From positions 1-39,805 of the forward strand of contig PXTS01000044.1 of the NCBI GenBank assembly GCA_003022485.1: a stretch of DNA of 39,805 nucleotides, read 5' to 3'. This DNA is from Bacteroidetes bacterium QS_8_68_28 (lineage in GTDB: Bacteria > Bacteroidota > Rhodothermia > Rhodothermales > Salinibacteraceae). Below the pieces are notes generated by a model. That model saw only the letters and a program-made list of their open reading frames with translations. It made no database searches and was not told where the DNA came from. How positions within the stretch are numbered: the stretch's first letter is position 1; each line of letters starts with the position of its first letter. This document shows, piece after piece, positions 17,668 to 25,934 of the stretch. The translations under genes were made by a program, and so were the position numbers.

Positions 17668-18750
17668 TCACCCCGAACGCGCCCCGCTCGCCTCCGCGTC
17701 GTTCCCCGCGTGGGGCAGGCCGGCGGCTTCGTACACCGAGAGCACCGCATCGAGGCTGCGGCGGCCCTCTGCCCCGTCCACCAGCGGCGGACGATCCTCG
17801 CGGGCGGCGGCCATGAAGTCGGCCAGCAGGCGGGCGTGCCCTTTCGCTTCGATGCCGCCGGGCGCACCGCCGGCGCCGGCGTCGCCGCCGTCCGTCTGCA
17901 ACGCCGGCGGCTCCACCCCGGCTGCTGCGGGGTCAGCCGGCGTCCAGCGGCGGACGGCTTCGCCCTCCAGTTCCAGTCCCCCGCCGGTGCCGTAGAGCGC
18001 GAGACGGTGCGGGAAGCCGGACCGGGCGGTGGTGGTGGCCGTGATCGTCGCCTGCGCGCCGCTCTCGAACGTGAGCGCGGCCGAAAGCGTGTCCTCGACC
18101 TCGACGCTGCGCTCCAACGTGCTGGCCTGCGCCTCCACATCGGCCAGATCGCCGAGGTACCAGACGAGCAGATCCACGAGGTGAATGCCCTGGTTCATCA
18201 GCACGCCACCGCCGTCCTGCGCCCAGGTGCCGCGCCAGGTCGCCTGCTCGTAGTACGCTTCGTCGCGGTGGTACGGAAGCACGACGCTCCCCAGCGTCGG
18301 CCGGCCGAAGTCGTTTTCGCGAACGACCGCCCGGTGGATTTTCTGAAACAGCGGCTCGGCGCGGCGCTGGAAGACGACGCCCAGGCGCACCCCGGCCTGC
18401 CGACAGGCGCGAATCATGCGGTCGGCGGCGTCGCGCCGGAGGGCCATCGGCTTTTCGACGAGCACGTGCTTGCCCGCCTCGGCGGCCTTCACGGCCTGCG
18501 CGGCGTGCTGCCCGCTTGGGGTCGTGAGGACAACCGCGTCCACGTCGGAGCGGCCCAGCACGTCGTCGTAGCGCGCGCAGGGCGCTCCGAAACGGTCGCT
18601 GATTTCGTCGAAACGTGCCGGGTCGTAGTAGGCGACGGCCGCCAACGCGGCCCCGCGTTCGGTGTGAGCCGCGACGGCCTCGCGGTGCAGATTTGCGGCC
18701 ATGCCGGCCCCCACGAGCGCGAAACGGAAAGACGGCGCGTTTTCTGACAC
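17668..18750 (-). CDS. Gfo/Idh/MocA-family oxidoreductase
   Basis: FRFALVGAGMAANLHREAV..., EAGKHVLVEKPMALRRDAADRMI (EKP motif), WAQDGGGVLMNQGIHLVDLLVWYLG. Confidence 0.88.
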   Translation of the reverse strand: MSENAPSFRFALVGAGMAANLHREAVAAHTERGAALAAVAYYDPARFDEISDRFGAPCARYDDVLGRSDVDAVVLTTPSGQHAAQAVKAAEAGKHVLVEKPMALRRDAADRMIRACRQAGVRLGVVFQRRAEPLFQKIHRAVVRENDFGRPTLGSVVLPYHRDEAYYEQATWRGTWAQDGGGVLMNQGIHLVDLLVWYLGDLADVEAQASTLERSVEVEDTLSAALTFESGAQATITATTTARSGFPHRLALYGTGGGLELEGEAVRRWTPADPAAAGVEPPALQTDGGDAGAGGAPGGIEAKGHARLLADFMAAAREDRPPLVDGAEGRRSLDAVLSVYEAAGLPHAGNDAEASGARSG

Positions 18751-18976
18751 AGGAAAGAGGGGAAGTGGGGGATTCTAAGCCGTGAGAGAACGTACGTAAA
18801 CCGTTCTGCCGTCTACGTGAGTTTTGTTCCTGCTGCGAGGGTTCGGGAGCGGAGGAGGAGGGAAGATTCGGGAGTACGCAAGAGAGCAATACGAGCAGAA
18901 AAGCACGATCCACCATCCGGCGAGCAACGCGAGCGGACCACCCACCATCTACCGTTTTGCCGAAACGCGCGGGCGC

Positions 18977-20368
18977 TCACCGCGCTGCGGCCATGAGCTT
19001 TTCTTGCCACTGCGGGGCGTAGGTGCGGCTCCACAGTTGCATCGCCTCCTCGCCCCGAGGGCGCCCTGTCTCCGGATCCACGTCCACTTCCATCTTCCGG
19101 CGCTGCGCGATATTGCCGAGGTGGCACAGCAAGACGCTCTTGCGGGCCTCGCCGATGGGGGAGTGCGGCTCGGCCTCCCCGCGAATGGCGCGCACGAAAT
19201 TGGTGGTGTGCCGGTCCGTCATGCCGCCTCCCCCGCGGATGTTGGTCTGGTCGATCTGGCCGTCGCCGCGCACGCTCTTTTCGACGAGCTCCCCCTCCAT
19301 GTCGTGGACGGCGTAGCCGCTGCGGTCGATCAGGACCGTTCCCTCGGTGCCGTGGATGGCCGCCCCTCGGCCCCCGCTGCCGGGCCCGCTCCCGCCACGC
19401 GGCGGGGTCGAGCTGCTGCTGCGTCCGTCCCAGGCGATGGACTTCTCGCCCGCGAAGTCGAAACCGGCGACCTGCGTGTCGAAGGCCTCCCAGTCGTCAT
19501 CGTAGGCGTAGCGCCCCCCGTTGGAGGCAGCGCGCGTGGGGTAGTCCACGTCCAGCGCCCAGCGGCACACGTCGATCTCGTGCGTACCGTTGTTGCAAAT
19601 CTCGCCGGTGCCCCAGTGCCAGAACCAGTGCCAGTTGTAGTGGATCAGGTTTTCGGCATACGGCTTGTTCGGGACCGGGCCCTGCCAGAGGTCGTAGTTG
19701 AGCCAGTCGGGCACCTCGGCGGGCCGCTTCAGGTTTGTCGGCCCTCGGTTTCGATTGTAGTAGGCGCGCCCGTAGTAGGCGTCGCCGATGACGTCGCCGC
19801 TGCGAATGCGCTCGACGATCTCCTGCGAGCGCGGCGCGGAGCGCTGCTGGTTGCCCATCTGGATGACTTGGTCGGGATATTTCTTCTGCGCGGCGACCAG
19901 CATCTCGCCCTCACGCGGGTTGTGGCTGCACGGCTTTTCGACGTAGACGTGCTTGCCGGCGTCCAGCGCCATGAGCGCAGCCGGGGCGTGCCAGTGGTCG
20001 GGCGCGGCGGTGGCGAGGGCGTTCACGTCTGCGTCGTCAAGGGCGCGGCGGAAGTCCTCAACTCCCTCGGGCGGCCGATCCTGGATCTCGGCTACGTCGG
20101 CCACGGTCTTGTCGACGGCCCGTTCGTCCACGTCGGCGATGTAGGCGACGCGGGCGTCCGGCGTCTTCGCGAAGCTTTTCGCAAGCGCGTTACCCCGGCT
20201 GTTGACGCCCATGACGGCGACCGTGACCCGCTCGGCCGGGGAGCCGCCGGCGGCGCGCACCGCGGGGGCGGCGAGGGCGCTGCCGGCCAGGCCCAGCCCG
20301 GCCCCGGCGACCGCTGTTTGCTTGATGAACGCGCGCCGGTCGGTAGTTTCGTCGAAGGCGTCGGGCAT
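18977..20368 (-). CDS. Gfo/Idh/MocA-family oxidoreductase with Tat signal peptide
   Basis: Start MPDAFDETTDRRAFIKQTAVAGAGLGLAGSALAAPAVRA (RRAFIK Tat motif); VAVMGVNSRGNALAKSFAKTPDARVAYIADVD; AGKHVYVEKPCSHNPREG; HWFWHWGTGEICNNGTHEIDVCRWAL. Confidence 0.9.
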   Translation of the reverse strand: MPDAFDETTDRRAFIKQTAVAGAGLGLAGSALAAPAVRAAGGSPAERVTVAVMGVNSRGNALAKSFAKTPDARVAYIADVDERAVDKTVADVAEIQDRPPEGVEDFRRALDDADVNALATAAPDHWHAPAALMALDAGKHVYVEKPCSHNPREGEMLVAAQKKYPDQVIQMGNQQRSAPRSQEIVERIRSGDVIGDAYYGRAYYNRNRGPTNLKRPAEVPDWLNYDLWQGPVPNKPYAENLIHYNWHWFWHWGTGEICNNGTHEIDVCRWALDVDYPTRAASNGGRYAYDDDWEAFDTQVAGFDFAGEKSIAWDGRSSSSTPPRGGSGPGSGGRGAAIHGTEGTVLIDRSGYAVHDMEGELVEKSVRGDGQIDQTNIRGGGGMTDRHTTNFVRAIRGEAEPHSPIGEARKSVLLCHLGNIAQRRKMEVDVDPETGRPRGEEAMQLWSRTYAPQWQEKLMAAAR

Positions 20369-20435
20369 GACGGGTTTTCTGGTTGGTTTCGTGGTTTCGG
20401 GCGTCGGCGGGGCATCAGGAAGACGCGCCGGGCGC

Positions 20436-21884
20436 TCATCGTTCGCGCAGCTTGATGTTGCGATACCAGACCGCGTCGCTGTGGTCCTGCAGGACGATGC
20501 GGCCGTTGCGCTTCCGGGCGAAGTCCTCGACATCGGCGTATTTGCTCGCGGCAAACAGATCGGCAAAGCGCTCGGAGTCGAGGTCGTACTCGAGCAGCTT
20601 CTCGCCGTTGAGCCAGTGCTCCCCGTGGGAGCCGTCGAAGACGAGACGCGACTGGTTCCACTGCCCCGGCGGTCGCACCTGCTTTCGCGATGCGTCGGCG
20701 CGGATCAGGTCGTAAAGAGCGCCGGCGCGGTGCGTGGGGTCTTTCGCGTCGGGGTGGCGCTCGTCGTCGAGAATTTGGTACTCGAAGCCCAGTGCCGCAC
20801 GCGTCGGCTCGGCGGCAGTGGACATCTGCTCCGACACGTTGTACTTGAGGCCGCTGTTGGCGCCTTCGGCCACTTTCCACTGCCATTTCAGCTCAAAGTC
20901 GCGGTATGCGTCTTCCGTCATGATGTCGCCGCCTTCGAGGGGCTGGCCGTCCGGCGCGGTGGGCACGTTATCACTCTCGCGTTTCTTGATCGCCCCGCCC
21001 GAGGCGCTGACGACCTGCCAGTGCTCCGCGGGGATTCGCTCGGCCCCCAGCGCCGTCCATCCGTCGAAGCTTTCCCCGTCGAAGAGCAATTGCCAGCCGG
21101 CTTCGCGCTCCGCTTCGGTGAGCGTGTTCGGCGGCGCGTCGCCCTGCGCGACGGCTTCCCCTACGAGACGCTTGACACGCAAGTCGCGAAAGCGGTACAC
21201 CTTGCCGTCTTCCCCGTGGTGCTGAATTCCGATCACCCCTTCGCGGTCTCGGGAGTCGCGGTAGGCGGTGGTCCGCTCGCCGTTGACCCAGATCTTGAGG
21301 CTGTCGCCCTCGGCGCGAATGCGATACCGGTTCCATTCGTCGGGCTGGAACGCCTGCCCGACGGTTTTGCGAAATTCCTCACCGGAGGACGCGCCTTCCT
21401 GCGGGTGGAGCCAGCCGCGCCGCGCTTCGTCGTAGAGCCCGCCGGAGAAGGCGCGGTCGCTGGGGTCGACCTCCGCCTGATACCCCGAGACGCGATTGGG
21501 CTCCACGTTGGCGCGAAACATGAAGCCGGAGTTGGATTCGCGGTCGGGCACCTTCACTTCGCCTTCGAAGATGAAGTCGCGGAACGTCGTATCGGTGACG
21601 AGGAAAAACTTCTCGTCGGAGCGAAGCCGAATTTCATCGTCCACGACCTGTGTTTCGCCCCAGTCGTACGGGTTGCGCCAGTCATCGAGCGCCTCCCCGT
21701 CGAACAGCGACTGCCATTCGCCGGCGGTCGCGTTATTCGGGGAGTCAGCGGCGGGTTCTCCGGTGGCGCACCCACCGGTTCCCGCCGCCAGTGCGACGGC
21801 CCCGGCCAGAAGCAGTGCAAGAAGCATCGTACGCTCGGCCGCAGCCTTCGCCCGGCCCAAGCAAGATTTTCCGGAAGCCATCAT
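20436..21884 (-). CDS. Lipoprotein with two DUF1080 (3-keto-disaccharide hydrolase-like) domains
   Basis: Hydrophobic leader ending GGCATGEPA; SLFDGEALDDWRNPYDWGETQVVDDEIRL and LLFDGESFDGWTALGAERIPAEHWQVVSASGGAI start two DUF1080 repeats; each has SNSGFMFR or ANSGLKYN motifs and WNRYRIRAEGDSLKIWVNG or WNQSRLVFDGSHGEHWLNG. Confidence 0.85.
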   Translation of the reverse strand: MMASGKSCLGRAKAAAERTMLLALLLAGAVALAAGTGGCATGEPAADSPNNATAGEWQSLFDGEALDDWRNPYDWGETQVVDDEIRLRSDEKFFLVTDTTFRDFIFEGEVKVPDRESNSGFMFRANVEPNRVSGYQAEVDPSDRAFSGGLYDEARRGWLHPQEGASSGEEFRKTVGQAFQPDEWNRYRIRAEGDSLKIWVNGERTTAYRDSRDREGVIGIQHHGEDGKVYRFRDLRVKRLVGEAVAQGDAPPNTLTEAEREAGWQLLFDGESFDGWTALGAERIPAEHWQVVSASGGAIKKRESDNVPTAPDGQPLEGGDIMTEDAYRDFELKWQWKVAEGANSGLKYNVSEQMSTAAEPTRAALGFEYQILDDERHPDAKDPTHRAGALYDLIRADASRKQVRPPGQWNQSRLVFDGSHGEHWLNGEKLLEYDLDSERFADLFAASKYADVEDFARKRNGRIVLQDHSDAVWYRNIKLRER

Positions 21885-21894
21885 GCGTTTCGCG

Positions 21895-22293
21895 TTATCG
21901 GGATCGGATGAGAAAGGGCCGGTAGGGCGTGACGAACGAGTCGACGTCCGCCGTGTAGCGCCCTACGGCGGCCCCGGTTTTGCGGTCGGCGTGGGTTTCC
22001 TGTGGGCTGCGTCCGTACCGCGTCACCTGGAAGGTGCTGGGAATGACCATCTGCATCCCCATGAGCGGGACGATCGGCGGGGGCTCCTCGCCCTCGCGTT
22101 CCGTGCGGCTTTCGACGCGGACCGCGCCGCTGCCGTAGACGGTGTAGTTCGTGAAAAGCGTCGATTCCCCGACGGGCAGCGTGCCTTCCTCCACGGCGGC
22201 GCGCACCGCCTGCGGAGCGACCCGTTCGGTTTCCACCGACGCAACCGCGCGATTTTCGCCCGCGTCTTCCCAGTCGAAGAGTAACGCGGCCAT
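21895..22293 (-). pseudogene. C-terminal remnant of a GH2 beta-galactosidase (LacZ small-chain domain)
   Basis: STLFTNYTVYGSGAVRVESR...PPIVPLMGMQMVIPSTFQVTRYGRSPQETHADRKTGAAVGRYTADVDSFVTPYRP, matching the LacZ pattern LPRxGMxxxLP...WYGRGPHExYxDRKxGAxxGxYxxxVxxxxxPYxRP; truncated at both sides. Confidence 0.72.
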
Positions 22294-22664
22294 GCCGTTT
22301 GGCCTGGTCGTTGTCGATCGGTAAGTTCTAGTGAATCATGCAAACGGGCGCACGATAAGCGCAGTTCCGCTGAAACGGTAGGACCTGAGCGTGGCGCCGG
22401 GGGCGGCTCGTCCTCGGCGACGGGCGTGCGTGGTCGTCTACGAAGATGGTGGGCGCGCTCCAAACGCGACTTCACGCCGGAGGCGAGCGCTGAAACGGCC
22501 GAGCGCCGAGACGCCTGCCGGTTGCCGGGCTTTCCGAAATCCGCTATACATTTTTCCGGAATCCGCTGTACATTGTAGTGCTGCTCCATTGCAGCAGTGC
22601 CGCGCCAGTTGGCGTTCGCCGCTTTCGCCTTTTCCCGTAGAAACCAGGTTTTGCCCCGAAGAGC

Positions 22665-24281
22665 ATGCAATTTGCATATATCGACTACGTTGTTTTTTGC
22701 ACTTACATTGTGGTGATCGTGGGGGCGGGGTTGTGGGTGTCTCGCGAGGAGGAGGGCCACCAGAAAGACTCCGCGGACTACTTTCTGGCCTCGAAGGCGC
22801 TGCCCTTTTGGGCGATCGGGGCGTCTTTGATCGCCTCGAACATCTCTGCAGAGCAGTTTATCGGGATGAGCGGGTCGGGTTTTCGGGTCGGGCTGGCGAT
22901 CGCTTCCTACGAGTGGATGGCGGCGGTGACTTTGCTTGTGATCGCGTGGTTTTTTCTGCCGATCTACCTGGAGAAGGAGATTTTCACGATGCCGCAGTTT
23001 CTTGAGGAGCGCTACGACGGGAGGGTGCGCACGCTTCTGGCGGTGTTTTGGCTGTTGGTGTACGTGTTCGTGAACTTGACGAGCGTGCTGTACCTTGGGG
23101 CCTTGGCGATGGAGGAGATCATGGGCACGCCTTTTTGGCTGGGCATTCTCTTTCTGGCCGGCTTTGCGACGACGTACTCGATCTACGGGGGGCTGAAGGC
23201 CGTCGCCTGGACGGACGTAATCCAGGTGGCCGTCTTGATCGGCGGGGGGCTTTTGACCACGTGGTTTGCTCTGGACGCCTACGCGGAGAGTCTCGGGGCC
23301 GACGGGCCGGTTGCCGGGCTGTCGGGACTTCTCGAAAACGCCTCGGACCGCTTCAACATGGTGCTTTTCGAAGGGGAGCTGACCTACACCGACGAGAGCG
23401 GCCGGACGCGGGACGCCTATCAGCTTTTGCCGGGGATCGGCGTGATCTTCGGCGGGATGTGGGTGGCGAACCTTTTTTACTGGGGCTGCAACCAGTACAT
23501 CATCCAGCGCGCCCTGGCGGCCCGGAGCCTCAAGGAGGCCCAGCGCGGGCTGGCGTTTGCCGGGTACTTGAAGCTGCTTTTGCCGCTGGTGGTGGTGGTG
23601 CCGGGGATCGTCGCCTACGCGCTGGACCCGGCCGCGATCGGCGTGGCCGACGACGCCTACCCGTGGCTTCTGGGGCAGTACCTGAGCCCGGGCCTGCGCG
23701 GGCTGGCGTTTGCGGCGCTGGTGGCGGCGGTGGTCTCCTCGCTGGCTTCGATGATGAACTCCACGGCGACGATCTTTACGATGGACCTTTACAAAACGTC
23801 GCGGTTCGGGGAGGAGGCCTCCGAGAGGCGGCTTGTCGGCGTCGGGCGCCTCGTGAGCCTCGCCTGCATCGCCGTTGCGTGCGTGATGGCCCCGCAGTTG
23901 GCGGCGTTCGACCAGGTGTTTCAGTACATTCAGGAGTACACCGGCTTTGTGAGCCCGGGGGTTCTGGCGGTGTTTATGACGGGGCTTTTTTGGAGCAAGG
24001 CCACGCCCGGGGCGGCGCTTGTTTCGGCGGTGCTTTCGATTCCGCTTTCGGCGGGGATGAAGTGGCTGGCTCCGGGGGTGCCGTTTATGCGGCGCATGTT
24101 GATTGTTTTCTTTCTGTCGGTGGCGCTGATCGTGGGGGTTTCGCTTTTGGAGGGGAAAGGCCAGGACCACCCGAAGGCCGTCGATCTTTCGGACGTGAAC
24201 CTCGTGGGCGACCCTGTTTACAACGTGGCGGCCTTCGGGATCTTGGGAATCACCGCCGCGCTCTACGCGGCGTTCTGGTAA
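22665..24281 (+). CDS. Sodium:solute symporter (SGLT-like sugar symporter)
   Basis: 538 aa; DSADYFLASKALPFWAIGASLIASNISAEQFIGMSGSGFRVGLAIASYEWMAA; GGMWVANLFYWGCNQYIIQRALAARSLKEAQRG; LAALVAAVVSSLASMMNSTATIFTMDLYK-like core. Confidence 0.93.
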   Translation: MQFAYIDYVVFCTYIVVIVGAGLWVSREEEGHQKDSADYFLASKALPFWAIGASLIASNISAEQFIGMSGSGFRVGLAIASYEWMAAVTLLVIAWFFLPIYLEKEIFTMPQFLEERYDGRVRTLLAVFWLLVYVFVNLTSVLYLGALAMEEIMGTPFWLGILFLAGFATTYSIYGGLKAVAWTDVIQVAVLIGGGLLTTWFALDAYAESLGADGPVAGLSGLLENASDRFNMVLFEGELTYTDESGRTRDAYQLLPGIGVIFGGMWVANLFYWGCNQYIIQRALAARSLKEAQRGLAFAGYLKLLLPLVVVVPGIVAYALDPAAIGVADDAYPWLLGQYLSPGLRGLAFAALVAAVVSSLASMMNSTATIFTMDLYKTSRFGEEASERRLVGVGRLVSLACIAVACVMAPQLAAFDQVFQYIQEYTGFVSPGVLAVFMTGLFWSKATPGAALVSAVLSIPLSAGMKWLAPGVPFMRRMLIVFFLSVALIVGVSLLEGKGQDHPKAVDLSDVNLVGDPVYNVAAFGILGITAALYAAFW

Positions 24282-24388
24282 CGCGCGGCGTTCTGGCAAC
24301 TGCCGAAGGCCACGCGCCCCCGCTGGCAACCTTCGCCGCCGCCGTTTTTTCTTCTCGACCTCCTCTCCAGACGCGCCGCTCCCTTCCT

Positions 24389-25648
24389 GTGGACCAGCCC
24401 GCCCCCCCCCTCGCGGACGACCCGAACGCAGCAAGCGATCCGGCCGGAACGACGGAAACCGCACCGGAACGACTACAACGGGCGCTCAGCCGGCACTTCG
24501 AGACAGGCCCCTCGCCCAACTCGAGCGACGAGCGCGCGTCCTGCGTCGTCGCCCAGGCGCCGGGACGAGTGAACTTGTTGGGCGGCCACACCGACTACTC
24601 CGGCGGCTTCGTGCTCCCGACCACCATCGACCGCGCGGTCTACGTGGCCCTGCGCGCAAGTGGAGATGAGACCGTGCGGCTCCGATCCGTCGACTTCGAC
24701 GAAGACGCCACGTTCTCTCTCGAGGCGGAGACGGCGATAGAGGAGCTCCCGACCTGGGCGCGCTACGTGGCCGGCGTGACGGCCGAGCTTCGCCGCCGCG
24801 GATACGCGCCGGAGGGCTTCGAAGCCCTCATCGCAGGCAACGTACCTCTGGGGGCAGGCCTGAGCTCCTCGGCGGCACTGGAGGTGGCCACGGCTGTAGG
24901 GCTCGGCGAGCTCTTTTCGCTCGGGCTCGGAGCCGTCGAGACCGCCCGGCTTTGCCAGCGCGCTGAGCAGGAGCACGTTGGCGTCGAGTGCGGCATCATG
25001 GACCAGTTCTCTTCGCACCTCGGGCGGGCCGGCCATGCCCTCTTCCTCGACTGCCGCTCGCTGGAGCACCGGCATGTCCCCCTCCCGCTGGCGGAAGACG
25101 TCTGCCTCGTCGTCGCCGACAGCGGCGTGCGCCGCGAGCTCGCCTCCTCAAAGTACAACGAGCGGCGCCGCGAGTGCGAGGAGGCCGCGCGCTTTTTCGC
25201 CCAGTTCGACGCATCTATCGAATCGTTACGCGACGTGCCCGAGGCGCTCATCGAGAAGCAGGGGACCGAGCTGGACGACACGTTACGCCGGCGCGCGCGG
25301 CACGTGGTGAGCGAGAACGAGCGTGTGGAGCGCGGGGCCACGCTCCTCGCAGACGGAGACCTCGAGGCCTTCGGTCAGCTCATGAACGCCTCCCATGCCA
25401 GCCTCGCCTCAGGCTACGAGGTCAGCTGCGCAGAGCTGGACGCACTGGTGGAGATCGCGCAGTCCGTCGAGGGCGTGCTGGGCACGCGCATGACGGGCGC
25501 AGGCTTCGGCGGCTGCACAGTCACGCTGGTCCGGCGCGATGCGACCGAGCACCTGCGGCGCGCAATGGAGGCGCGCTACCGCGAGCGCTTCGCGCCCGAC
25601 CTGGAAACCTACGTCGTTGAGCGCAATCTCAAAGCTGGACTTTTGTAG
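24389..25648 (+). CDS. galK: Galactokinase-like GHMP sugar kinase
   Basis: Likely GTG start at 24389; APGRVNLLGGHTDYSGGFVLPTTIDRAVYVAL, NVPLGAGLSSSAALEVATAVGL, GVECGIMDQF, SKYNERRRECEEAA, GTRMTGAGFGGCTVTLV. Confidence 0.85.
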   Translation: MDQPAPPLADDPNAASDPAGTTETAPERLQRALSRHFETGPSPNSSDERASCVVAQAPGRVNLLGGHTDYSGGFVLPTTIDRAVYVALRASGDETVRLRSVDFDEDATFSLEAETAIEELPTWARYVAGVTAELRRRGYAPEGFEALIAGNVPLGAGLSSSAALEVATAVGLGELFSLGLGAVETARLCQRAEQEHVGVECGIMDQFSSHLGRAGHALFLDCRSLEHRHVPLPLAEDVCLVVADSGVRRELASSKYNERRRECEEAARFFAQFDASIESLRDVPEALIEKQGTELDDTLRRRARHVVSENERVERGATLLADGDLEAFGQLMNASHASLASGYEVSCAELDALVEIAQSVEGVLGTRMTGAGFGGCTVTLVRRDATEHLRRAMEARYRERFAPDLETYVVERNLKAGLL

Positions 25649-25934
25649 CGCCCTAAAGGCGGAGGGCACGTCTTGACGCGAAAGCGCTTGCGAGGCCGCC
25701 CAGGCATGTGACTTCGCTATCCGGCCCAACACACGTACCCCGCCCGGCGGATCTGACAGCGAATCTGCGTAACTCATCGGAGAGCAAAGCCTCCTTCGAT
25801 CTCTCCTCGGCGCTACTCGGACTCGACAGGTCGCCTGCATCGGCTTGTTGCATCGAAGGGCCGCAATCTTCCTGCCTCCTCTTGGCGAAGCGTCTACGCG
25901 ATCCGAAACTCGTCCGTCTACGAAACCCATCCGT

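Noticed and set aside
22023-24464. 813 aa minus-strand ORF
   Set aside because: Antisense to the well-supported sodium:solute symporter and lacZ remnant; low-complexity R/H/P-rich translation typical of the high-GC opposite strand.
25653-25853. Small 66 aa ORF between galK and the GspE-N-like gene
   Set aside because: No recognisable family; could be chance. A TTGTTGCATCGA segment looked like an IS end but was too short to support.
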